From positions 10,392,501 to 10,456,500 of the forward strand of contig NC_087192.1 of assembly GCF_035594125.1 (NCBI RefSeq): a DNA stretch of 64,000 nt, given 5' to 3'. The notes under the pieces are model-generated. The model did no database searches. It was not told where the DNA came from and saw only the letters and a list, made by a program, of their open reading frames with translations. Of the stretch, positions 1-10,902 are shown one piece after another. The stretch is from Scylla paramamosain. Lineage: Eukaryota; Arthropoda; Malacostraca; Decapoda; Portunidae. The position numbers and the translations under genes were made by a program. Each line of letters starts with the position of its first letter. Within the stretch, counting starts at the first letter, position 1.

Positions 1-33
1 AGCACCTTCCCGTCTATACCGTGTGCCCTAACC

Positions 34-185
34 TTTCTCAGAAGATGAGGTACTGTATCAAACGCTTTACTTAAGCCCATATATAAAATGTCATAACTAT
101 CACCATTATTTTCTCAGAAGATGAGGTACTGTATCAAACGGTTTACTTAAGCCCATATATAAAATGTCATAACTATCACCATTAT
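34..185. repeat. 76-bp tandem duplication in LINE RT
   Basis: The segment beginning TTCTCAGAAGATGAGG occurs twice with a 76-bp period and about one mismatch, so the duplication is recent compared with the LINE decay. It duplicates the sequence coding for RT motif A and shifts the frame. Confidence 0.85.
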
Positions 186-1415
186 CTGCTGCCTCGTACA
201 CTTTCCTGTAAAAGCTTAAGTTCGTCAGGCAAGACTTCCCTTTCGTGAAACCATGCTGTGACTGATTTATCAAGTTATGCTTCCCTAAATGCTCCCTAAT
301 GTTCTTCGCTATTATTGACTCCATTATTTAACCTACAACAGAAGTTAAGTTCACAGGTCTATAATTAGATGATGAAGTTTTATCTCCTTTTTTAAAGACA
401 GGTACTACATTAGCCTGCCTCCACATTACTGGTACCTCACCTGACTCAAAGTGATTTCCTAAAGACAGAAACTAACGGCTCACTGATAACCTCTTTGCAT
501 TCCTTAAGTACTCTGGGATTTATTTCATCTGATCCTGGTGTCTTGAACTTTTTAGCCTATCTATCTCATGCTCCACTATCTCCTTAGTTATGATAATATT
601 TGCAAGCTTCTCATTCTCATCTGCTCTAAACATCTGGTCACTATTTGGCATATCCTGCATTTTTTTCTAGGTAAGACAGTTAAAAATACTCATTCGAAAT
701 TTTACTAGTCTCCTCTCCAGAACTAACCAGCTTCCCACCTGCTACCTTTAATGGACCTAATGTTTCCTTATTCTTCGTCCTATATACCTGATAATATCCC
801 TTGGGGTCAGTCTTCGCCTGACTGGCTACCTTTAATTCATAATTGCTTTTTAGCTTTCCTCGTTAACTTCCTAACTGTTCTAACTAATTCATTATATTGT
901 GGCCTTAGAACATCTTCCCCTGCCTTTAATCTCTTATATATACTTCCCTTCCACCCTATATAGTGTTTCAACCTAAGTCATCTATTTAAGGTAATTTTTT
1001 TCTGTGATCTTATTGCTCTATAAGGGATGTTTGCTAACTGTCCTGTATGCAGTTTATCTACGAAATATTTATACAACTCATCTACATTTACCCTAATCCT
1101 CTCATCTCGGCCCCTTCCATCCTCTCCATTCCCTCACCTAGTCGCCTCGACCTCACCTCTCCCATCTCAGCGTGAACTGACCGTCCAACATACTCACACA
1201 TATCTTCCTCTCTCTCCCTCCTCTGACCCTTCCGGACACTTCTTCCCTCCTCTTGCCCTACACCCTCATATCTCACCTCACCTTTCTCATCCTGCCTTAT
1301 CTCTCTCAACTCCGTCCTGGACCTGACCTCGTCCTGCGTCCGTTGCCAGTCAACTCTTTGGAGATACCTTTTTAATCCCTCAAAATCTGCTTTCCCAAAG
1401 TATTTTACTATTGTT

Positions 1416-1775
1416 TTAACTTCTAAAAGTTTCCTCCCATTCTAATCTGTACCTAATTTGCCAATGGTCACTGTTGCCTAACTGTCCTCCAACCTCTACC
1501 TGCATGACTGCTTCCTCCCTGTTAGTTAGAATTAAATCTAGAATATTGTTCCCCCTTGTGGGTTCTATAACTGCCTGTTTTAAAGAATTATTCTGAATTA
1601 CTTTAAGAAATTCCTCTGCTTCCCTGTTACCCACCATCAGGCTCCAGTCGATATTCCAGGTAGGTATGAAATTAAAATTTCTTACCACACATACCTGACT
1701 GTACCTGCCTTCTCTATTCATTTCCTGCCATAGTGAGGTGTTAATTTCGTTTGTACTGTTCGGTGGCCTGTACAC
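1416..1775 (-). pseudogene. LINE family 3 endonuclease fragment
   Basis: A 119-codon open stretch encodes the C-terminal half of an APE-like endonuclease. Its YRPPNS start matches the strand-core region of the fold. A mid-part with N-x-ILDLILTNR and a GNSDHW motif corresponds to the SDH catalytic histidine region seen in CR1/Jockey endonucleases. The expected GDFN-type motif appears as RNFN, so a conserved residue is altered. The N-terminal half is missing, because the reading frame passes into (GA)n at 1832. Confidence 0.65.
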
Positions 1776-1828
1776 TAATGCTAATACTACTTACTGACTG
1801 TGATCCTTCCTTAATATCTACCCATATC

Positions 1829-2133
<305 letters not shown>

Positions 2134-2164
2134 GGCCCCATAGGCCCCATCCAGGCCCCATAGG

Positions 2165-2756
2165 TTGGTTACTAAAATTTTCAGAAGTAAAGTATTTTGT
2201 TCATATAAGCCATCGCGGGTGCAGCGAGAGAGCGGGGGAGGGGGGTGCATGTATGTATGTACGTTGTCACCCCACTCCCTCTCTTGTATCCCCCTACAGT
2301 AACAGTGGGAGAGTGTTCCACGTCACTTCCAACGCTTTTGAGTCACAGTCCAGCTACCACTTGAGATAGAAGTACGAAGGCAGATCGCTTGGTTTGGTTC
2401 TAGGAGGCTGGGGGATTTTTACTGTTAGATAGGTCAGTTGCTTTCAGGGGATAATTGAGCAAGTACCGGCCATATGCCCCAGCCTATATGGGTACTATAG
2501 GAGTCCCCATAGTAGTCTGCCAGAAAGTGTAGTTAATTATAATGCATTCCATATTCAGGGACGTGAGTCCTCGGCTGCGTGTGTGTGCTGGCCTAGCTTT
2601 GTTACAGTGAGAAGGAGCCTCCTGTTTGTGTGTGGGCACTCTTCTATATTCGTGTTGTGTTATATGCTACTGTGATGAGGGTGGGCGTCGCCAACGCTTT
2701 TTTTGACACAGAAGATTAATTTATGCTGTCTGGCAGTACTTTATCTCTCTTCCTTC
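2165..2756. other. Unassigned sequence before Harbinger element
   Basis: No coding frame or repeat I can name. It contains short runs such as TGTATGTATGTA at 2250 and ends beside the TAA target site of the downstream transposon. Confidence 0.5.
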
Positions 2757-2759
2757 TAA

Positions 2760-3555
2760 AGGTAGGCGCACACTTGTTCGCATCGTACGGACGTCACGCA
2801 TCGTACTCATCGGATTGTTTTTGGGGTCAGCGCACATTGGTCCGCATCGTACGGACGGCACGCATCGGACGGATCGGATTTTCTGCGCACATTGTCGGGC
2901 ATTGGACCATTCACCACCCGCAGTTGTGAAGCTGAGCTCTCTCTGGAAGGACATACTCCATATTTTTCTAGTGTATAAAGTTGTGAAAATGTTGAACAGT
3001 GATAGTGAAGAGGAAGAAATTGTAGTGGTTAGCTGTTTGCTGGCACAAGAAGAAGAACAGAAAGTTAAAAAAAAGGAAAACATGGATTCACAACATAAAT
3101 AGGAAAAGGCTGGAATTTGGAGAATTTCATACATTGTTCCCTGATTTGATGGAAGATGATGTCAAGGTAGATAGGATAAAAATTTAGGAACATACCTAAA
3201 AACAGTCAGTGAGTTAATATAACATTATATATTATGTATAAGCAAAGCATAGCTATGCAAACAGAAAAAAATAAAATAAATATCGAAGAAGGTTTGCATC
3301 CGACCGCGACGGCGCTCTGGCTGCAACTGACGATGGGGTCGCACATTTGCCGGCAAATGCCGTAGAGGCCATCCGCATCGTTCGTACGCATCGGATTGAA
3401 TGCTCTTTCGGGGATCCTCGTCGGCATTGCCGATGTCCGATGCGTACGACGCGGTCAAATGCGCGCAGACCCATTTGAAATAATGTAAAGAATACTAAAA
3501 TCCGATGCGTACGATGCGTGCCGTCCGTACGATGCGAACAAGTGTGCGCCTACCT
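2760..3555 (+). mobile_element. PIF/Harbinger-type DNA transposon derivative
   Basis: A 796-bp element has long terminal inverted repeats. The left end starts AGGTAGGCGCACACTTGTTC, and the reverse complement of the right end matches it for about 35 bases. A direct TAA flanks both ends (2757-2759 and 3556-3558), which fits the 3-bp TWA target duplication of PIF/Harbinger elements. Subterminal variants of the inverted repeat recur inside at 2825-2895 and 3300-3440. The interior holds a decayed start of a Harbinger-like transposase (separate entry), so this is an internally deleted, non-autonomous copy. Seen: TIRs, TAA duplication. Inference: superfamily. Confidence 0.85.
2989..3185 (+). pseudogene. 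Harbinger transposase N-terminal remnant
   Basis: An ATG at 2989 opens an acidic stretch (SDSEEEEIVVV, then a basic KVKKKE run). After one frameshift near 3080 it continues as a W-x-HNINRKRLEFGEFHTLFPDL-like stretch. That order, acidic N-terminus then a short LEFGEFHTLFPDL block, is what I know from the N-termini of arthropod PIF/Harbinger transposases. The catalytic DDE part is absent; the sequence passes into the right subterminal repeats. No function is expected. Confidence 0.65.
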
Positions 3556-3558
3556 TAA

Positions 3559-5359
3559 GGGGGAGGGATATTGTATTACCGGGCAGGAAGAGTGTTATAA
3601 TACTTCGTCGGAAGTGGGCGGTCCATTATGAGGCCAGTTTTCTCCCACCTTATATGTGTTTGTTGTTTGTTGTCCTGTTCCCTAGAAATTGGCGATCGAT
3701 TCTTGCCCAGCCGGTGGAATTTGCAGTTGTATTATATTCCTTTGCCTGTGGATGGGTAAAAACAGGCAGGAATCTGAAGGGACCCTGTACATCTGTAATT
3801 AAGCCCTGCACAAAGTCATGTAAGGGGTGACTTGGGGGCATGCTAATCCAGTTGAAGCAGCTGTGGGAAGGGCAGGGGTTTGTGGTCGTAACAGTATGTA
3901 TGCATGTACAAAATAAATCGAGAAACCCGGATGTGGCAATGGCCCGAGATAAGGGGTATCATCCACCAGACTCAAAGGCCAATGATAGGGAGGCGAGCAC
4001 CAAGCCCACACACAGCTACACATTGCATATCCCAACCTTCCCTTTAATGAGGCGAACGAGAAGCAAGGAGTGACATGACTGCGGTGTGTTCAGTCAGGCG
4101 GCATTTGAGATGCAAGGAAGATTACAGAAAATTGATTCCTGATGCTCATTACTTGTAGCTCTGGCAATTCCGCTGTCAGTGACAAGTTACTCTTACGTAT
4201 ATTATCAATGAGAAATACATATAGGTCTCTTCTGTTTACCGTGATCCGTTTCATATCACTGACTTGATTGAACGGCCCGTGTTCTACTTGCATCTTAATC
4301 TGGATTTACCCAGATCTGAGTGATCCCGATTATGATCTGGGCGATCTAAGTTCGGATCTGCGTTATAACACACGACACTTGCTGAAGTTGCTGGCGGCGA
4401 CCAAACTAGAGGTTGAACAGCCTCTATTAGGAATTTACTTAGGGAAATAGACAAGAAATCGGCTGATAGGTCTGAGGAGCAAACTGAATGTTAATGAATC
4501 GTTGTAGGATGTTATTGCAGGCACATAATGTGTTTAGTAGTGATAACAGATACCAGAAACAAGGGATATATAACAAGCCACATCAAACCTTGTTTAATTA
4601 CTTTTAATCAGCATTACGTGGTCATTGTCGCCTCTGCCAATGACTGCATGATGAGGCAAAGGAATCTACCATTTGTCTAAGTGCAAATAACTCATCTTCA
4701 CTTTTGAAATGTCACAGTATTGGTGTCAGTGGTGTCAGCACGTGGGCTACCCTCACTTTACCCCAGAACATTTTTTTATTTCGCCACTCTGTACTACACA
4801 AGAGTGAGTACTTTCAGCATGCTAAGTGTGAAGAGAGCTTTCTGTGAAACTTATACAACGCTCATGACCAGCAGGTCAGGCATGGAACCCAGTCTCGTTG
4901 TGCAATTCTTTTCTCCTGTAAGGACAATAGGCAATAGCTGAGACTGAAGGGTGGCCTTCTCAGTCCAACTACTTCAGTCAGGAAATGTAGGCTGTAGTCC
5001 TCGTTGACTTTAGAGCACAATGGCGAGCATCAACAGTCTACCGCTTGTGATAGCTAGGCAGCGATTTGCCTATGTTGTTATTGTTTTTGATGAATAATGG
5101 CTCTAAGTGTTCTTTTTACCCCAAGTGAGTCCAAATTAGATTCAGATCTACATCAGTGAATTAGAGCTGATCAGTACTATAAATAAATAAATTTTGCTAA
5201 TGTTCTGAATATACCATTGACTGAAATCTGTAGAAGAGTAAACTGAAATATACAACACAAGGAAATCAAAACACATGAAAATCAACAATAAACATGACTT
5301 CATGAGCTAATCAGTACTACTGATTAGGTCATGAAGAATGTGAGCTTCATTTATGGCTA

Positions 5360-5361
<2 letters not shown>
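3559..5361. other. Unassigned stretch; possible old LTR remnant at its start
   Basis: Immediately after the Harbinger element comes GGGGGAGGGATAT followed by TGTATTACCGGG. This resembles the polypurine tract/LTR junction of Ty3/Gypsy-type elements, and an AATAAA lies near 3914. I find no matching second LTR, no gag/pol frame and no primer site, so this is only a hint. The rest (to the CA block at 5362) is AT-rich with no supported gene. Confidence 0.25.
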
Positions 5362-5432
<71 letters not shown>

Positions 5433-5434
5433 CA

Positions 5435-5491
<57 letters not shown>

Positions 5492-5502
5492 TCACACTCA
5501 CT

Positions 5503-5579
<77 letters not shown>

Positions 5580-5588
5580 ACATTCACA

Positions 5589-5669
<81 letters not shown>

Positions 5670-5682
5670 TCACACTCACACT

Positions 5683-5744
<62 letters not shown>

Positions 5745-5752
5745 TACACAGT
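5362..5752. repeat. (CA)n microsatellite, compound
   Basis: About 390 bp of CA with TCACACTCACTC and CTCTCTCT interruptions recurring at intervals, so the block looks internally duplicated. It abuts a truncated LINE on its right. Confidence 0.95.
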
Positions 5753-7483
5753 GGCACGCTAAGATCAAAGCTTTCTGTGGCCTACAAAAGCACACTTCAT
5801 CTCTTCCTTGCACCTCACACCTTCCTGCTAATCTCGCGGCGCAGGAGATGAACGATCACTTTGCTGTTATCTGTCAAACCTTTCCTCCCCTCCACACCAC
5901 TTCGCTTCCTGCCTATCTTCCCGCTCCCTCTCCTCCCCCATTGTCCAGGGGGTGGATGTTTTTAAGAGAATACTCAAATCCAAACCAAGATCCACAACAC
6001 CCACTGACCATCCTACATAAATTTACAAGGAGTTTGCTGTAGAGCTAGCAACACCGCTATGCTCCATAATAAACGCCTCACTCTCCCAACACTCTTGCCC
6101 CGCGGACTGGAAGACATCTTACGTCACCCCCATCCTCAAAACTTCCAGTCCACAGTCACTCAATGACCTCAGGCCAGTCTCTATCACCTCCATCCCTAGC
6201 CTTATTTGTGAAGATTTTGTGTATGACTGGGCCTACACCAAAATTTGTAATACCGTGGATATCAGACAGTTTGGAAATATCAAAGCCACCTCCACCTCCC
6301 ATTACCTGACCAGCTTCCTTGAATTCATCCACAGCCACCTGGACAAGAGAAACACCTCTCTAGCTGTTGCTTTTGTGGACTTCAAAAAAGCGTTTGATCT
6401 TGTTGATCACGCTGTTGTCAAGCAGCAAGGCAGTAAGTCTGGGTCTCCCTCCTAACCTGGTAGCGTGGCTAGCCGACTTCCTCACAGGGAGGCTTCAGGC
6501 CGTTCGCTATCACGGCTCTGTCTCTAATTTCCAACAGCTGACATGTGGGGTCCCCCAGGGGACCAAGATGGGTCCTCTATGCTTCTTCCTCCTCATTAAC
6601 GACGCCCTCACTGACACCCCCCATCGCTGAAAGTATGTGGACGACTGCACCATGGGCGTCCCAGTTTCCACCAAGAACCCGGACTACTCGCCACAGCAAG
6701 CAATTCTGGAGCGACTGCAGACGTGGACGGAGGAGAGCAGGATGACCATCAACCACAGCAAAACTGTGGTGATGCATTTCTTTATCTCCTCTGTACCAGT
6801 GCCTCCTCCCCAGCTCACAGTGGGCCCTCACCCCCTCCAGGTAGTCCGATGTGCCAAGCTTCTCGGAGTCACGGTGGACGACCAGCTGACCTGGAAGCAG
6901 CATGTCGCCAGCACCGTAAGATCAGCTACCTACAGGCTGTACATGCTGCGCAGACTCAGGTCGCTGGGGACGCCGACAGATGAGTTAAGGGGGGTGTACC
7001 TCACCTTCATCCTCCCAAACCTCATGTACGCCTCCCCAGCGTGGTCCTCCTCCCTCACACACACTCAACAGCTACAGCTAGAGTGTGTGCAGAAAAGGGC
7101 GTGCAGGGTCATCCTTGGCCCTGCCTACACCACCTATGAAGAAGCCCTGATCACCCTGAGTCTGTCCAGACTATCCACCAGGCACCGAGAGGCTCTGGAG
7201 AAGTTTGGAACGGGACTATTGCATCATCCACGTCTCAGACACATGCTGCCGCCTGACGCGCCTCGCCCGGTCCGTGCCACCAGACACCACAACAAGATAA
7301 CGCCCCTAAAGGCGCCGCGCACGGACCGGTACAGACTCAGCGCGATTCCCACCATGGTGCGAGCCATCAATCAATAGTCCCTTCTAGATTAGACTTACCT
7401 TTAGGATTAATGTTAAGTATTTCCCCACCTCCCATGTACATTTTCAGTTTGTTAACTGCCTAAATAATAAACCGTTTATTATT

Positions 7484-7487
<4 letters not shown>
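5753..7487 (+). mobile_element. LINE family 2 copy, 5'-truncated, RT only
   Basis: A plus-strand non-LTR retrotransposon. The order of RT blocks is clear: a SWADWKTSYVTPILK-like finger region near 6110, FVDFKKAFDLVDH (motif A) near 6376, GVPQGTKMGPLCF (motif B) near 6547, KYVDDCT (motif C, YVDD type) near 6631, then a thumb and C-terminal part ending in a stop at 7375-7377. The 3' UTR ends in AATAAACCGTTTATTATTATT before a CA repeat. No endonuclease is present; the 5' end runs into (CA)n. Breaks are a frameshift around 6410-6440 and a TGA at 6628-6630 where the family is expected to have tryptophan just before YVDD. It is a dead copy of moderate age. Confidence 0.85.
6637..7377 (+). pseudogene. 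LINE family 2 RT C-terminal half
   Basis: 246 open codons downstream of the catalytic YVDD motif. They cover the RT palm end and thumb (TWTEESRMTINHSKTVVM-type stretch, LLGVTVDDQLTWKQH) and the conserved LINE C-terminal region (QLQLECVQKRACRVILG). The true reading frame starts far upstream; the ATG at 6637 is only the first methionine after the internal TGA at 6628. The catalytic aspartates (VDD) lie just at its start. The length and lack of stops show that the decay is recent relative to families 3 and 4. Confidence 0.75.
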
Positions 7488-7558
<71 letters not shown>

Positions 7559-7564
7559 CTCACA

Positions 7565-7628
<64 letters not shown>

Positions 7629-7636
7629 CTCTCACA

Positions 7637-7700
<64 letters not shown>

Positions 7701-7744
7701 CTCTCACACACCCACACACACACACACACACACACTCTCTCACA

Positions 7745-7794
<50 letters not shown>

Positions 7795-7803
7795 ACACAC
7801 ACA

Positions 7804-7863
<60 letters not shown>
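7488..7863. repeat. (CA)n then (CT)n microsatellite
   Basis: CA repeats with periodic CTCTCACACACC interruptions to about 7804, then about 60 bp of pure CT. It begins at the 3' tail of the family 2 LINE, so the tail probably seeded it. Confidence 0.95.
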
Positions 7864-7865
<2 letters not shown>

Positions 7866-8479
7866 AGTTACCTTAAAATTAATTACACATCTCGCTACGC
7901 AGGATAAAAATCGCGTTGGATAAAAGAAAACCAGTACGATCTTTTAAGCTTTGAATTAACTTATTACTTCGGTGGTCTTTGTGAAACACACACTGACTGC
8001 AGCAAAATATGTTGGAAGCAACTTTTACTAACTTATGAACTTCTTGTATTATTACACGTATAAAACCGAGTAAGTATTTTTTTTTTTCCATCATGATTTA
8101 GTAACCAGATGCATGAATTATGTTAATACAAGCAAAACGTAAAAGGTCTGTCAGGAAAAATTGGAGAATTCCTGAAGAAGACGAACGGATATTTTCACCC
8201 CTACACTCACGCTCAGGAAAAAAAAGAAAGAAAAAAATGCAGCGTACTATGTAACAGATAAGCAACGGCTTGCAGAATGAGGGAGAGAAACACAAAACTA
8301 TAATTCGTATTATTAAACATTCCAGGTCTCTTTAAGACTGTTTTTAGAAGCTACACGAATGAGTGGTTGGATTTTTATGGTGTTTCTTTCCCATTTGTGG
8401 CATGAAATATTTGTTAATTTAATCACTAGAATCATGAAAGCGCCATCTTTGTTAATCCAGTTATGAGAAAACATTCCTC
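7864..8479. other. AT-rich unassigned sequence
   Basis: No gene or repeat family recognised; only short A and T runs. Confidence 0.5.
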
Positions 8480-8487
8480 GTCTACAT

Positions 8488-8851
8488 CAGGGGTTCTCAA
8501 CCTTTTTAATCTTATGTACCTCTTGAAGTCTTTCAGTATTGCCCACGTGCCTCTTACCCAGCATACAGAAGAATGCAGTGAAAACTTGTCCAGGAATTCA
8601 CCAGTAAATAATAACAAGTGTGTCCACGAATTTCTTGGTGTGTGATGGTAAAAAAAATCTGCTCTCTAAACTATCAGTATATAAAATTTATTATCAAATC
8701 TACTCCATTAATTTATCAGTACCATACGCAATAACAAAAATAATTGTAAATTCCTTGGTCAATCCAGGTCCTATACTAGATCTGTCACGTACCCACAAAA
8801 CTCCTCTACTGTACCTGTGGAGATACGCGTAACCCAGACTGAGAGCCCCTG
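8488..8851. mobile_element. hAT-type MITE, 364 bp
   Basis: The left end reads CAGGGGTTCTCAACC, and the right end in reverse complement reads CAGGGGCTCTCAGTC. These form typical short hAT-style inverted repeats. The eight bases before the left end (GTCTACAT) match the eight after the right end (GTCTAGAT) at seven positions, as expected for an old 8-bp hAT target duplication. No transposase frame is present; it is a non-autonomous copy. The TIR and TSD are seen directly; the superfamily name follows from them. Confidence 0.85.
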
Positions 8852-8859
8852 GTCTAGAT

Positions 8860-9190
8860 AGAGCCTGTTAAAAGTAGAAGAGGCGGAACTCATAGACGCT
8901 TGAATACGAGCGGTCAAAGAAGTCTATAAACCAGACACGAGAGTGTGACACAACTCCGGTAAATGAAAGAATTGATGACACTACCGGTGATAATGGAAAA
9001 TACAGTAAACATGAAGATAAACCAGATCTCTTTCTTACATGTCACACCGTGTTATTGTAGTGGAATATTTCATTAACGTTTCCTGTAAATCAAGGGTCAC
9101 CTCCCACTCTGTATTCTTGTATAAAGGTTACTCCCACTCTCTTCCAACGAACTCTACTTCTAACTCTCATTTTATTTATTTATTTGTTTG
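8860..9190. other. Unassigned sequence
   Basis: No recognisable gene or repeat between the hAT MITE and the TTA microsatellite. Confidence 0.5.
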
Positions 9191-9191
9191 C

Positions 9192-9234
<43 letters not shown>

Positions 9235-9277
9235 GTTATTATTATTATTATCATCTTCATCATCATCATCATCATTA
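9191..9277. repeat. (TTA)n/(ATC)n microsatellite
   Basis: About 60 bp of ATT repeats with one GTT, followed by about 25 bp of ATC. Confidence 0.95.
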
Positions 9278-10198
9278 CCACTCACAATTTACTCTCCACC
9301 TACTCACACATCACTCCTTTCCAGTCCTCATAGTCTCTGCATTGAAAAAAAAGAAAAAAAAAAAACGCTTCCCGTTCCTTATTCTCACTTTCCTTCCATT
9401 CCTCTCTTCCGTGTTCTCGCAACAGTTACATTCACTCTACCCCCTCACCCCTTTTACTCCCACAACGGTAACTTCCAGTCTTCTGTTCCTTGCTCCCCAA
9501 AGCGCCGCTGCCGCCTCCCTCTCACTTCCTACACCTGCCACAGTTACTTCACTCTCGTTTCATTCCTTATTCACTCTCTGCCACTCCTCTTCCATTTGCT
9601 ACTCCCAGAAGCGCTACTCTTCTAACTGTTTTTTTCCTTCCACAACTACATTCCTTGCTCTCCTCCTCTTCTGCCTCCTCCATCTCTTCCTCCGGCTCCT
9701 CCGCAAAGCGACACTCCCTGCCGCTCTTCTAACACTCCTTCCTCTTTCCGTTCCCTACTCGGAGCCACTCCACCGGCAAAATGAGAAGACCTGGAGGAAT
9801 AATTTTTCTTCTTTCTCATTTAATTCCGTCCCAGCTCACGGGAAGGAGACGGCGAGGCGGGCGTTGGGTGGCGGAGGAGGGGCTACAGAACACGTCTTTA
9901 TTATTTCCGGGATTAGCATTCCTCCTGCACTTGCCTTCATTACAGGAAACACAATGGCAGCAGCAAATGCAGTGAATACATTAAGTCCTGTTTTCTTTCA
10001 AGATGCCAAGAGAAAGACACTCACTGGAGGCCTAATTAAGATAGCAGGAGCGTACTGATGAACCTCTGAGTAATTTATACCATGGGAAAAGAAGAGAAGA
10101 GGGGGACATAAAAAAAAAAGAGTGAGGCGGGACGAACGAAATTCATTTACGAGATATAAGACATGCAATGTAGAGTTAAGGACGAGGGCGAGGACTAC
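9278..10198. other. Pyrimidine-rich unassigned stretch
   Basis: 9380-9780 is strongly C/T-biased on the plus strand with many CTTCC/CTCC runs. A long open frame (9039-10058) crosses it but is explained by composition and has no domain. An A-rich run lies at 9344-9365. Confidence 0.5.
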
Positions 10199-10503
10199 GA
10201 GGAGGAGGAGAGGAGGAGGAGGAGGAGGAGGAGGAGGAGGAAGAAGAAGAGAAGGAAAGGATGGTTGAGGAGGAGGAGGAGGAGGAGGAGGAAGAGAGGG
10301 AAAGGATGGTTGAGGAGGAGGAGGAGGAGGAGGAGGAGGAGGAGGAGGAGGAGGAGGAGGAGGAGGAAGAGAAGGAAAGGATGGTTGAGGAGGAGGAGGA
10401 GGAGGAGGAGGAGGAGGAGGAGGAGGAGGAGGAAGAGGAGGAAGAGAAGGAAAGGATGGTTGAGGAGGAGGAGGAGGAGGAGGAGGAGGAGGAGGAGGAC
10501 GAC
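10199..10503. repeat. (GAG)n minisatellite
   Basis: Long GAG runs are punctuated four times by a spacer close to GAGAAGGAAAGGATGGTT (around 10248, 10297, 10372 and 10446). This makes a higher-order repeat with units of roughly 50-80 bp whose length varies by GAG number. All frames are open across it (poly-Glu, poly-Arg and others), so the open frames are not evidence of a gene. Confidence 0.95.
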
Positions 10504-10578
10504 GATAGGGAGGCGAAGGAGGACGGACGGAATACAAAGGGATACAAAGGAAACCCAAATAGCACCAGACTTTGAGGT

Positions 10579-10648
10579 CCTTACACACACACACACACAC
10601 ACACACAATTATAGATAGATAGATCCTTACACACACACACACACAATT

Positions 10649-10696
<48 letters not shown>

Positions 10697-10720
10697 ATAG
10701 ATAGGTAGATAGATAGATAG
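10579..10720. repeat. (CA)n/(GATA)n tandem pair
   Basis: The unit CCTTA-(CA)n-ATTATAGATAGATAGAT occurs twice in a row, and the second copy extends into about 70 bp of GATA. Confidence 0.9.
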
Positions 10721-10902
10721 TAGAAGTAGTTCCGAGTTATAGATGAGGTGAATAAGGATACACCAGGGTCTCTTCATTTATTACTTGCAAATTAATATAT
10801 GAAGATAGCCTGGCCCGTTCATTTCCTGTACAGTGCAAGTTAACACCACCTTTGTCCATCCGGACCAACCTGAGTCAGAATGACCTAAACAAGTGTCTGA
10901 TC

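Noticed and set aside
9039..10058. 339-codon plus-strand frame
   Set aside because: Runs through a TTA repeat and a C/T-biased stretch; no domain and low-complexity product.
9998..10777. 259-codon proline-rich minus-strand frame
   Set aside because: Explained by the (GAG)n minisatellite read in reverse; no flanking domain.
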